Both the position numbers and the translations under genes were made by a program. From positions 1 to 64,000 of the forward strand of contig CAYTMI010000010.1 in the NCBI GenBank assembly GCA_964438865.1: a stretch of DNA of 64,000 nucleotides, given 5' to 3'. Below the pieces are notes generated by a model, which saw only the letters and a list, made by a program, of their open reading frames with translations, was not told the DNA's origin and ran no database searches. How positions within the stretch are numbered: position 1 is the first letter of the stretch; each line of letters starts with the position of its first letter. The stretch is from G016234445 sp964438865. GTDB lineage: Bacteria; Chloroflexota; Dehalococcoidia; Tepidiformales; Tepidiformaceae. This document shows positions 48,011 through 55,716 of this stretch, one piece after another.

Positions 48011-49336
48011 ATGTTCGAATCGCTGACCGACAAGCTGCAGGGCGCCTTCAAGAAGTTCGGGAGCCGCGGGATCGTGACCGAAGAGGACCTCGACCAGGCC
48101 CTCCGCGAAGTCCGCATGGCCATGCTCGAAGCCGACGTCAACTTCAAGGTGGTCCGCGAGTTCACGACGCGGGTGAAGGAAAAGGCGCTCGGCGCTCAGG
48201 TGCTGCGAAGCCTGACGCCAGCCCAGCAGGTCATCGACATCGTCCACGCCGAACTTGTAGAGATCCTTGGCGGGGCGGCGCCGAAACTGGAGACGGCTTC
48301 CCGGCCGCCGACGGTGGTGATGGTGGTTGGCCTCCAGGGGTCCGGCAAGACAACGAGCATCGCGAAGCTCGCGAACCTGTTGAAGAAGCAGGGCAACCGC
48401 CCGCTGCTCGTCGCCTGCGACATTTATCGCCCCGCCGCGGTGGAGCAGCTGGTGACCCTGGCCAGGCAACTGGACGTGCCCATCCACGAAGAGGGGACCG
48501 GGGTGAAGCCGGGCGTGATTGCCGGGAACGCCCTGGAGAAGGCCCGGCGGATGAACGCCACCCACCTGCTCGTGGACACGGCCGGCCGCCTCCACATCGA
48601 CGAGGAGATGATGCGGGAGGTGGCGGACCTCCGGAAGCAGCTCCAGCCGCAGGAGATCCTCTTCGTTGCCGACGCGATGGCCGGGCAGGACGCGGTCACG
48701 GCGGCGAAAGAGTTCCACGACAAGGTCGGAACCACCGGGCTGATCCTCACGAAGATGGACGGCGATGCCCGCGGCGGCGCTGCTCTCAGCATCCGTTCGG
48801 TGACGGGCGTGCCGGTGAAGTTCATCGGCACCGGCGAAAAGACCGACGCCCTCGAAGCGTTCTACCCCGACCGCCTGGCGGGCCGCATCCTCGGCATGGG
48901 CGACATGCTTTCGCTCATCGAACGGGCCAAGGAAACGATGGGAGAGGACGACGCCGACAAGTTCGGCGAAAAGCTGAAGAAGGGGACGTTCGACCTCCAG
49001 GACTTCGTCGAGCAGCTTCGGAAGGTGCGGAAGATGGGGCCGCTCGGGCAGCTGGTGCAGATGTTGCCCGGCTTCAACAAGATCAAGATGCAGCTGGACG
49101 TCGACAGCATGGACGAAGGCTTCTTCGGCCAGGCCGAGGCCATCGTCCTTTCGATGACGGCCTGGGAGCGGCGGCACCCGGAGAAGATCGACGGGAAGCG
49201 GCGCAAGCGGATCGCCCGGGGGAGCGGCACCAACGCTCAGAAGGTGAACCAGTTGCTGAAGCAGTTCTTCGAAGCGCGGAAGATCGCGAAGTCGCTCAGT
49301 TCCGGGCGGTTCCCGATGCTGCCGGGGATGCGCTAG
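48011..49336 (+). CDS. ffh: Signal recognition particle protein Ffh
   Basis: A 441-residue SRP54 GTPase that binds signal peptides and 4.5S RNA and delivers ribosomes to FtsY. The N domain spans 1-90. The G domain carries GLQGSGKTTS (107-116), DTAGRLHID and TKMDGDARGG. The Met-rich M domain follows from about 300 with LPGFNKIK and the RNA-binding IARGSGT motif. The start is set by a leaderless promoter. Confidence 0.97.
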   Translation: MFESLTDKLQGAFKKFGSRGIVTEEDLDQALREVRMAMLEADVNFKVVREFTTRVKEKALGAQVLRSLTPAQQVIDIVHAELVEILGGAAPKLETASRPPTVVMVVGLQGSGKTTSIAKLANLLKKQGNRPLLVACDIYRPAAVEQLVTLARQLDVPIHEEGTGVKPGVIAGNALEKARRMNATHLLVDTAGRLHIDEEMMREVADLRKQLQPQEILFVADAMAGQDAVTAAKEFHDKVGTTGLILTKMDGDARGGAALSIRSVTGVPVKFIGTGEKTDALEAFYPDRLAGRILGMGDMLSLIERAKETMGEDDADKFGEKLKKGTFDLQDFVEQLRKVRKMGPLGQLVQMLPGFNKIKMQLDVDSMDEGFFGQAEAIVLSMTAWERRHPEKIDGKRRKRIARGSGTNAQKVNQLLKQFFEARKIAKSLSSGRFPMLPGMR

Positions 49337-49345
49337 AAGCCGGAC

Positions 49346-50143
49346 CTACGCGGGGGCGCGGCGGAACCGCGAGCGACGTTGCCGGGCGGCGCGCAACTCC
49401 GGGCCCTGTTCGAGCCGTTGGGCGACGAGCGACAGGGCATAGCAGGGTATGAAGTACATCAGTGAGACCACGATGAGGACTTCGATCGTGGGATTGCCGT
49501 AGATCGGTGTTTCGTAGAGGATCTTGCCGCGTCGCAACAGCTCGAGAATGCCGATAACGCTCGCCAGCGACGTGTCCTTGTAGAGGGTGATCAGCTGGCT
49601 GACGAGGCCGGGCGCCATCCGGCGGAGGGCCATTGGCACGGCAACGAAGCGCATCGATTGCAGGTAGCTCAGCCCCAGGCAGCGGCTCGCCTCGATGATG
49701 CCTCTTGCAATCGAAAGGATACCAGCGCGCATGATCTCCGCCACCACCGCACTGTTGTAGAGCGTTAGCGCGATCACCGCGGAGGCGAGCGGTGTGAGGT
49801 CGCCGTTGTTGTCGTCGACGAACAGCGTGGCGATGGGCACGCCCTTCGCCCAGCCCGTATTGAAGCTGGAGGCGCCAAAGAACACGAAAAACAACAACAA
49901 GAGCAGGGGCGTTGCCCGCATGGTCTCCACATAGGCGGTGGCGATCCAGCGCAGCGGGCGCGCTGGCGCGAGCCGCAGCACCGACATCGTCACGCCAAGC
50001 GCCAGGCTGAGGACGATGCTGTAGGCCGCGATCCGGGCGCTCAGCCACAAGCCTTCGAAGAGGAAGCGCCAGTACGGCCATTGGCGGAAGAGATCCCAGT
50101 TCCCTGGGACACGGTCGAGCATGCCGTTCCAGACCGCCTCCAT
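49346..50143 (-). CDS. Polar amino acid ABC transporter permease (second)
   Basis: A 265-residue membrane permease of the HisM/GltK type, with about five helices and the EAA-loop EASRCLGLSYLQSMRFVAVPMALRRMAPGLVSQ. Its ATG overlaps the stop of the preceding permease gene (TGATG). Together they would form the heterodimeric pore of an amino acid importer. Confidence 0.92.
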   Translation of the reverse strand: MEAVWNGMLDRVPGNWDLFRQWPYWRFLFEGLWLSARIAAYSIVLSLALGVTMSVLRLAPARPLRWIATAYVETMRATPLLLLLFFVFFGASSFNTGWAKGVPIATLFVDDNNGDLTPLASAVIALTLYNSAVVAEIMRAGILSIARGIIEASRCLGLSYLQSMRFVAVPMALRRMAPGLVSQLITLYKDTSLASVIGILELLRRGKILYETPIYGNPTIEVLIVVSLMYFIPCYALSLVAQRLEQGPELRAARQRRSRFRRAPA

Positions 50144-50850
50144 CAGCGGGACCTCGCGACGCGCTTCTCAAGGCGCGATGAGGCGTAGGCGAGCGGCAAC
50201 GTGAGCGACAGGTAGAGCAAACCTGCCACGGCAAACAGTTCGAACGTCTGGAAGTTTTGCTGCTGGATCTTGTCGGCCGAGGCCAACAGCTCTGTCACAC
50301 CGATCGCCGACACAAGGGCGCTGTTGCGAAAGAGCGCGCTGAAGATGGACGTAAGCAGGGGCACAGCGACGCGCACCGCCTGGGGCACGATCACGTACGC
50401 GCGCGTCTGCAGGTAGCTCAACCCGAGTGCACGGGAGGCTTCGTACTGTCCCTTGTCTATCGCCAGGAGGCCGCTGCGCAGCGCTTCCGAGGTGTACGCA
50501 CCGGTGTACAACGACAGCCCAATGATCCCGGCCTGGAGCGGCGAAAGGAGCCAGTCGATTGTGCCGACCAAAGGCAGATGCGTGTTCAGGACAGGGAGCT
50601 TCGGCAGCGCGAAGAAGAAGAAGTACAGTTGGACGAGGAGGGGAGTGTTGCGGAAGGCTTCGACGTAGACGGCGGAGACGATCCGCAACGCGCGGAATTC
50701 AGCGACGCGCATGAGCGCAACCACCGCCCCGAGGCCCGTCGCCAAAGTCATGGAGACAAGCGTCAGGAGAATCGTCGTGCGGTAGCCGCGCAGCAGCTCC
50801 GGGTAGTGGTCCCGCACCTGGCGGGCCATCTCCGAGATGAAGTCGATCAC
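50143..50850 (-). CDS. Polar amino acid ABC transporter permease (first)
   Basis: A 235-residue permease with the EAA loop EASRALGLSYLQTRAYVIVPQAVRVAVPLLTS. It starts with GTG; ATG at residue 8 is an alternative. It follows the binding-protein gene after a 93-nt spacer with a strong hairpin. Confidence 0.92.
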   Translation of the reverse strand: MIDFISEMARQVRDHYPELLRGYRTTILLTLVSMTLATGLGAVVALMRVAEFRALRIVSAVYVEAFRNTPLLVQLYFFFFALPKLPVLNTHLPLVGTIDWLLSPLQAGIIGLSLYTGAYTSEALRSGLLAIDKGQYEASRALGLSYLQTRAYVIVPQAVRVAVPLLTSIFSALFRNSALVSAIGVTELLASADKIQQQNFQTFELFAVAGLLYLSLTLPLAYASSRLEKRVARSR

Positions 50851-50875
50851 GGGCGGTGGCTCGACCGGCCGTGAC

Positions 50876-50925
50876 GGGCGCGCCGAAGGCGGGGTTTCCT
50901 AACCACATGCACTTCGGCGGCGCCC
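50876..50925 (-). other. Hairpin between binding-protein and permease genes
   Basis: On the minus strand GGGCG-C-CGCCGAAG (50912-50925) pairs with CTTCGGCG-CGCCC (50876-50888), 13 bp with one bulge. Such a stem could protect the upstream mRNA or reduce read-through, so that binding protein exceeds permease. Confidence 0.5.
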
Positions 50926-50943
50926 GGTGAGCTCATATCGCCC

Positions 50944-51843
50944 CTAGTTCGTGGGCGGGAGCGCAGCGCGTGCGTCTGCGGCTTTCGGCAAGCCCTCCAC
51001 CTTGCCCAGGTACAGGATGTAGATCTTGTCCCATGTGCCGTCCTTGAACATCCGGTCCAACTGGGCGTCTACGTGCGCCTGCAGGTCCTTCTTGCCGAGC
51101 TTCATGCCGATGCCGTACGGCTCTTTCGTGAACTGCCCGCCCACAAGCTTGATGGTCGGGTCGAGGGCAGCGAAGCCGGCGAGGATGATGTCATCGGTCG
51201 AGACAGCCTCCACGCGGCCGTCCTTGAGCGATGCCACGCAGGCAGCGTAGGCATCGAGTGAAAGCAGGTCCGATTGCGGCGCCTTCTCCTTGACGTTCTT
51301 CTCCGAAGTCGAACCCTTCACGGAGCAGACCTTCTTGCCGTTCAGGTCAGTGACGGTCTTGATCGTCGTGTTGTCTTTTTTCACGAGGATGGACTGGCCC
51401 GCCTGGTAGTAGGGCTTGGAGAATTCGATCTGCGTCTTCCGTTCGGCGTTGATCGTCATCGTGGCAACGATGATGTCGACCTTATCCGTCTGCAAGAAGG
51501 GGATACGGTCCTTCGAAACGGACTCGACGAACTCGATCTGTTCCTCCTTCAGCCCGAGCGACTTGGCGATCTCCTTGGCGATCGCGACATCGAAGCCATC
51601 GACCTTCTTCGAGACCGGGTCAAGCTGGCCAAACCCTGGCTGGTCGAACTTCACCCCGACGACGATCTTGCCCTTCTTCACGATCGCGGCCATCGACGAA
51701 TCCGGCGCGAACGTCGGGACAGGGACGGCGGTCGGCGTCTTGTCGCCACCATCATCGTCATCGCCCCCGCACGCGGCGAAGAGCAGGGCGCTCATGGCTA
51801 CCAACGCCACGAGCGCGAGCAGATACCTGGATATGGACTTCAT
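50944..51843 (-). CDS. Amino acid ABC transporter substrate-binding lipoprotein
   Basis: A 299-residue type 3 periplasmic-binding-fold protein. The lipobox is LLFAAC (Cys26), followed by an Asp/Gly-rich linker. The mature domain has GFDVAIAKEIAKSLGL, VDIIVATMTINAERKTQIEFSKPYY and DGRVEAVSTDDIIL. It probably binds glutamate, glutamine or a similar polar amino acid. AAGGAGGG precedes the ATG. Confidence 0.93.
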   Translation of the reverse strand: MKSISRYLLALVALVAMSALLFAACGGDDDDGGDKTPTAVPVPTFAPDSSMAAIVKKGKIVVGVKFDQPGFGQLDPVSKKVDGFDVAIAKEIAKSLGLKEEQIEFVESVSKDRIPFLQTDKVDIIVATMTINAERKTQIEFSKPYYQAGQSILVKKDNTTIKTVTDLNGKKVCSVKGSTSEKNVKEKAPQSDLLSLDAYAACVASLKDGRVEAVSTDDIILAGFAALDPTIKLVGGQFTKEPYGIGMKLGKKDLQAHVDAQLDRMFKDGTWDKIYILYLGKVEGLPKAADARAALPPTN

Positions 51844-51902
51844 GGTTCCCTCCTTGTGGTGGGGCCAGTTCGGCCCCTGTTTCGGTCGCCGTGAAAGGCG
51901 GC

Positions 51903-52649
51903 TCAGTGGGAAATGATCCGGCTGAGAAAACGCTGGGTGCGTTCACTCTGAGGGCGTTCGAAGAGATCCGCGGGGGTGCCTTGCTCCTCCACAATGCCGT
52001 CTGCCATGAAGAGGACGCGGTCCGCGACTTCGCGGGCGAACCCCATTTCGTGGCTGACAACGAGCATGGTCATGCCGCTGCGAGCGAGGTCGCGCATCAC
52101 GTCGAGCACTTCTTTGATCATCTCGGGGTCGAGGGCAGAGGTGGGCTCGTCGAAGAGCATGACATTCGGTTCCATCGCGAGTGCGCGGGCGATGGCCACA
52201 CGCTGTTGCTGACCCCCGGAGAGCTGGGATGGGTAGCTTGACGCCTTCTCTGGGATTCCCACCCTTTCAAGGAGCGCCTGGGCCCGGGCCTCGGCGGCTG
52301 AAGCGCTCTCCTTTCGTACTTTGCGCGGACCAAGGGTGATGTTCTCGAGCACGGACATCTGGGGGAAGAGGTTGAACGCCTGCTGCACCATGCCGACGTG
52401 AGACCGGAGCTCGTTGACGTCGGTCCGCTTGTCATGCACCGAAACGCCGTTGACGATAACCTCGCCCGCCTCAATCGTCTCGAGGCGGTTCACCGTGCGG
52501 AGAAGGGTGCTCTTGCCCGACCCTGATGGTCCGATGATGACGACCGTCTCGCCCGTCGCCACGTCGTCCGTGATCCCCTTGAGCACCTCGTTCCTACCGA
52601 AGCGCTTGCGCACATCACGAAATTGGATAGCAGGGGAGCGGTCGGCCAT
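51903..52649 (-). CDS. Polar amino acid ABC transporter ATP-binding protein
   Basis: A 248-residue ABC ATPase of the GlnQ/HisP type. Walker A is GPSGSGKST, the signature LSGGQQQRVAIARALA, Walker B VMLFDEPTSALDPE and the switch His lies in VVSHEMGFA. The start MADRSPAIQF is fixed by TATACT 6 nt upstream. It is the first gene of the importer operon: ATPase, binding protein, two permeases. Confidence 0.95.
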   Translation of the reverse strand: MADRSPAIQFRDVRKRFGRNEVLKGITDDVATGETVVIIGPSGSGKSTLLRTVNRLETIEAGEVIVNGVSVHDKRTDVNELRSHVGMVQQAFNLFPQMSVLENITLGPRKVRKESASAAEARAQALLERVGIPEKASSYPSQLSGGQQQRVAIARALAMEPNVMLFDEPTSALDPEMIKEVLDVMRDLARSGMTMLVVSHEMGFAREVADRVLFMADGIVEEQGTPADLFERPQSERTQRFLSRIISH

Positions 52650-52655
52650 CCGCGG

Positions 52656-52661
52656 AGTATA
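52656..52661 (-). promoter_or_regulatory. -10 box TATACT for a leaderless start at 52649
   Basis: TATACT on the minus strand is followed by 6 nt and ATG. The 194-nt divergent spacer to rpsP holds no other gene. Confidence 0.65.
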
Positions 52662-52843
52662 GCGAGTCGGGCAAGGGTCTCGCCAGCCGCGGCGAAGTCG
52701 AGGTTGTCCCGGCACCCCGTGGCCGTGGCCACCCGGCAGCAACAGGTCGTCGGACTCCCAGAGCACCTTAGCCCGGGATGCGATAGCATTGCCGCTACAT
52801 ATGCACGCGTGCCCGCCGAACGGGCTCAGGAGACTCTGAACAT

Positions 52844-53128
52844 ATGATCCGGATTCGACTCCGCCGGGTGGGCAAGAAGCATCACCCCTACTACCGCATC
52901 GTGGTGGCCAACAAGCCCGATAAGCGCGACGGCGACTTCCTCGAGATCCTCGGTTCCTACGATCCCCACGTCGACCCGCCGTCGGTGACCATCGACGAGG
53001 CGAAGACGCTCGAGTGGATCCGCAAGGGCGCCCAGCCCAGCGAATCGGCCGCCAAGATCCTCAAGCGCGCCGGGATCGAATGGGGCGCCGCTCCAGCCGC
53101 CGCCACGGCCGCCGTGATGGAAAACTAG
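52844..53128 (+). CDS. rpsP: 30S ribosomal protein S16
   Basis: A 94-residue S16 protein with MIRIRLRRVGKKHHPYYRIVVANKPDKRDGDFLEILGSYDP. It has an Ala-rich C-terminal tail. A CAGGAG ribosome-binding site precedes the ATG. It begins the operon rpsP-khpA-rimM, with 2 nt before the next start. Confidence 0.97.
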   Translation: MIRIRLRRVGKKHHPYYRIVVANKPDKRDGDFLEILGSYDPHVDPPSVTIDEAKTLEWIRKGAQPSESAAKILKRAGIEWGAAPAAATAAVMEN

Positions 53129-53130
53129 CC

Positions 53131-53373
53131 GTGGCATCGATGATGGGCACGGTGGTCGAATACATCGCGAAGGCCCTGGTGGACACCCCGGACGAGGTGC
53201 GCGTCACTGAATCCGACAACGGCGACCGTGTCGTCGTCCGCCTGGACGTTGCCGAGGGCGACTGGGGCAAGGTCATCGGCAAGGGCGGCCGGATTGCCAC
53301 GGCCATGCGCTCGCTGGTGAAGGTCGCCGCGGTCAAGGAAGATGTCCGCGTCGGGCTGGAAATCGGCGACTGA
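53131..53373 (+). CDS. khpA: KH-domain RNA-binding protein KhpA
   Basis: An 80-residue single-KH protein. The GxxG loop is GKVIGKGGRIA, and the rest follows the short KhpA fold. The family binds RNA and, with KhpB, affects cell size and translation in other bacteria. It starts with GTG 2 nt after rpsP; ATG 53140 is an alternative. This is the classical position between rpsP and rimM. Confidence 0.92.
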   Translation: MASMMGTVVEYIAKALVDTPDEVRVTESDNGDRVVVRLDVAEGDWGKVIGKGGRIATAMRSLVKVAAVKEDVRVGLEIGD

Positions 53374-53396
53374 GCGCGGAGAATACGGATCTCCCG

Positions 53397-54005
53397 GTGC
53401 CTGACGGCGAAGAACCCTCGCCCGCTCCACCTGGCCCCGAAGCGAAGGCGGCAGGACGCCGCCCTGTTCCTCCACCGCCGCAAGAACCCCCGCAGGAGCC
53501 CCGCGAAGGCTTCACCGCGGTCGGGCGTGTGGCGCGGCCACATGGCCTTCGCGGCGAGATCCGCGTGGCCGCGTTCACGGAAGGCGCCCCCAACCTCCAG
53601 CGAGGGCGGCCGGTGTACCTGGACGAGAAGCGCTACGTCGTCGTCCGGGCACGGCCAGAACGTGACGCCTGGATTCTCCAGCTCAGCGGCTTCAACGACC
53701 GCGACGCCGTCGAGGGCTATCGCGGCTTCCTCCTCGAAGCGGCCGACGGCGACGTCCTCCGGGCCGACCCGGAATCCTACTTCGTCTATGAACTGCTCGG
53801 GCTGGACGTCGTCACGGCGGACGGCCGCGAGCTGGGGAAGGTCGTGGACGTCATGCAGACGGGGGCGAACGACGTCTATGTGGTGAGGGGCTCCGGCGGC
53901 GAAGTGCTGGTGCCGGCGATCGCCAGCGTCGTCGGGGAAATCGACGTCCTTCGGCGCAGGCTAACCATTACACCTTTGCCCGGACTGTTAGACGAAGCGG
54001 AATAG
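53397..54005 (+). CDS. rimM: 16S rRNA processing protein RimM
   Basis: A 202-residue RimM, which helps mature the 30S head. The N-domain has TAVGRVARPHGLRGEIRV and the PRC-barrel follows at about 110 (YELLGLDVVTADGRELGKVVDV). The first 37 residues are a Pro/Ala/Glu-rich extension outside the conserved domain. It begins with GTG. The usual trmD and rplS do not follow; a zinc-ribbon gene with its own promoter does. Confidence 0.95.
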   Translation: MPDGEEPSPAPPGPEAKAAGRRPVPPPPQEPPQEPREGFTAVGRVARPHGLRGEIRVAAFTEGAPNLQRGRPVYLDEKRYVVVRARPERDAWILQLSGFNDRDAVEGYRGFLLEAADGDVLRADPESYFVYELLGLDVVTADGRELGKVVDVMQTGANDVYVVRGSGGEVLVPAIASVVGEIDVLRRRLTITPLPGLLDEAE

Positions 54006-54009
54006 CCCA

Positions 54010-54038
54010 TTGAATCCCTCTATAGCAGGGACTACACT
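54010..54038 (+). promoter_or_regulatory. Promoter of the zinc-ribbon microprotein gene
   Basis: The -35 TTGAAT (54010-54015) and -10 TACACT (54033-54038) are exactly 17 nt apart. The leader is about 60 nt and GC-rich. Confidence 0.7.
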
Positions 54039-54107
54039 GGCCGCGGGCCGGGGCGGGGTGAAGACTGACCCGGTACTGCCCGATTTTCGCGCGAGGGGGA
54101 GGTCTGC

Positions 54108-54278
54108 ATGTCCAAGGCTGAAGCACTGCAGCTGGTAGGAGACTGCATCCACCATTGGGTTCTCGAGTCTCCAAGGGGCGAGCTGACGCCGGGCCGGTGC
54201 AAGAAGTGTGGCAAGCAAAAGGAATTCACGGGCGAAACCAGCTACCGGATCGGTCGAGGTTCCGGCAGCCGCCACTAG
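54108..54278 (+). CDS. Zinc-ribbon microprotein (56 residues)
   Basis: ATG 54108 is preceded by GGGGAGG at 5 nt and by a 17-nt-spaced promoter. The 56-residue product contains a first Cys/His half (DCIHHWVLESPRG) and a second half GRCKKCGKQKEF, a layout for binding one zinc ion. I recall this pattern in small unnamed proteins of Actinobacteria and Chloroflexota but know no function. The basic, Gly/Ser/Arg-rich tail suggests nucleic acid or ribosome contact. It sits between rimM and tRNA-Ala. Confidence 0.8.
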   Translation: MSKAEALQLVGDCIHHWVLESPRGELTPGRCKKCGKQKEFTGETSYRIGRGSGSRH

Positions 54279-54299
54279 TTCCCTGCCCACACCAAGGGT

Positions 54300-54346
54300 T
54301 TGACTCAGATTCGGGCCGCTGACTACGATGGTTGGCGGCCCGAATC
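54300..54346 (+). promoter_or_regulatory. tRNA-Ala promoter enclosed by a 12-bp inverted repeat
   Basis: The -35 TTGACT (54300-54305) and -10 TACGAT (54323-54328) have the ideal 17-nt spacing. A perfect inverted repeat GATTCGGGCCGC (54308-54319) / GCGGCCCGAATC (54335-54346) flanks the -10. It may be the terminator of the upstream gene, an operator, or both. Confidence 0.7.
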
Positions 54347-54353
54347 GTTCTGT

Positions 54354-54429
54354 GGGGACGTAGCTCATCCGGGAGAGCGCAGCGTTCGCATCGCTGAGGT
54401 AAGGGGTTCGAGTCCCCTCGTCTCCACCA
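54354..54429 (+). tRNA. tRNA-Ala (CGC)
   Basis: A cloverleaf with encoded CCA. The acceptor arm GGGGACG / CGTCTCC contains the G3:U70 pair that identifies alanine tRNAs. The anticodon stem is CAGCG / CGCTG around loop TTCGCAT, giving anticodon CGC at 54387-54389. The T-loop is TTCGAGT. Confidence 0.96.
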
Positions 54430-54467
54430 ACCCCCTCACTTCACCTGCGCACGACGCCGCCGCCGCG

Positions 54468-54473
54468 TAGAAT
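54468..54473 (+). promoter_or_regulatory. -10 box TAGAAT for a leaderless start at 54481
   Basis: TAGAAT is followed by 7 nt and ATG. Confidence 0.65.
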
Positions 54474-54480
54474 CGCGGCG

Positions 54481-55716
54481 ATGAGCACCCTGCCCCTCGC
54501 CGGCGTCCGCGTTTGTGACCTCACCTGGATCATCGCCGGACCCACGGCCACCAGGGTGCTGGCGGACTTCGGCGCGGAAGTCATCCGCGTCGAGCATGGC
54601 CAGGCTGTGGACGCGATAAGGTTGGGCCGCCCGATCGTTGGCGACGCCCCCACGCTCAACAACTCCGGCTTCTTCAACTACTTCAACCGCAACAAGAAGA
54701 GCATGCTGCTCAACACCCGCCACCCGATGGGCGGGGACGTGCTTCGCAAGCTGATTGCCGCCAGCGACGTGGTCGTGGAGAACTTTTCCAGCAGGGTCAT
54801 GGAGTCGTGGGACCTGGACTATCCCCAGCTTCGCGCAATCCGGCCGGACATCATCTACTGTTCGGTCTCCGGGTTTGGGCACAGCGGGCGCGACCGGGAC
54901 TTCACGACCTGGGGTCCAACCGCGCAGGCGCTGAGCGGGCTCACGATCATGTCCGGCCTTCCCGGGAAGCCGCCCGCCGGCTGGGGCTACAGCTACATGG
55001 ACCACACCGCGGGGTATTCGGCCGCGATAGCGATCATGGCGGCGCTCCACCACCGGAACCGCACCGGCGAGGGCCAGCACATCGACATGTCCCAGGTGGA
55101 GGCGGGCATCGTCCTCACCGGACCGGCCGTGCTCGACGTGACTGTGAACGGCCGTCCCTGGCGCCGGGCCGGGATGCCGCCGGGCAATCGCGCCTGGGAA
55201 CCCCGCGTCGCGCCCCACAACACCTACGCCTGCGCTGGAGACGATCGCTGGGTGGCGGTCGCGGCGATGAACGACGCCGAATGGCACGCGATGGTGAGGG
55301 CGATGGACGAACCGGCATGGGCGCTCGACCCGCGCTTCGCCACCAATGCCGGCCGCCTGGCCAACCAGGACGAACTCGACGAGCGCATCGAAACCTGGAC
55401 GACGGAGTTCACGGACTACGAAGTGATGGAGTTGCTCCAGGCCGCGGGGGTGCGCGCTGGAGTTTGCCAGAAGGCCAGCGACCGCTTCGAACGCGATCCG
55501 CAGCTGGCAGCTCGCGATTGGTGGCACAATCTGCCCCACGCGGAGCTGGGCGACTGCAACTATGACGGTGTGGTACCGAAACTCAGCGCCAGCCCGGGCG
55601 AGCTGCGGACGGCATCGCCGCTCCTTGGCGAACACACGCACGACGTGTTGCGAGAGGTCCTAGGGATGAGCGACGGGGAGATCGCGGAGCACGAGGCGCT
55701 TGGGGTGCTGATGTGA
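54481..55716 (+). CDS. Type III CoA-transferase (CaiB/BaiF family), first copy
   Basis: A 411-residue family III CoA-transferase, which moves CoA between carboxylic acids. Visible blocks are LPLAGVRVCDLTWIIAGPTATRVLADFGAEVIRVE and the catalytic Asp in SYMDHTAGYSAAIAIMAALHHR near residue 174. The second copy follows with a 4-nt GTGA overlap, so the two may form a heteromer, as do some family III enzymes for succinyl-CoA-dependent activation of aromatic or dicarboxylic acids. Confidence 0.93.
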   Translation: MSTLPLAGVRVCDLTWIIAGPTATRVLADFGAEVIRVEHGQAVDAIRLGRPIVGDAPTLNNSGFFNYFNRNKKSMLLNTRHPMGGDVLRKLIAASDVVVENFSSRVMESWDLDYPQLRAIRPDIIYCSVSGFGHSGRDRDFTTWGPTAQALSGLTIMSGLPGKPPAGWGYSYMDHTAGYSAAIAIMAALHHRNRTGEGQHIDMSQVEAGIVLTGPAVLDVTVNGRPWRRAGMPPGNRAWEPRVAPHNTYACAGDDRWVAVAAMNDAEWHAMVRAMDEPAWALDPRFATNAGRLANQDELDERIETWTTEFTDYEVMELLQAAGVRAGVCQKASDRFERDPQLAARDWWHNLPHAELGDCNYDGVVPKLSASPGELRTASPLLGEHTHDVLREVLGMSDGEIAEHEALGVLM

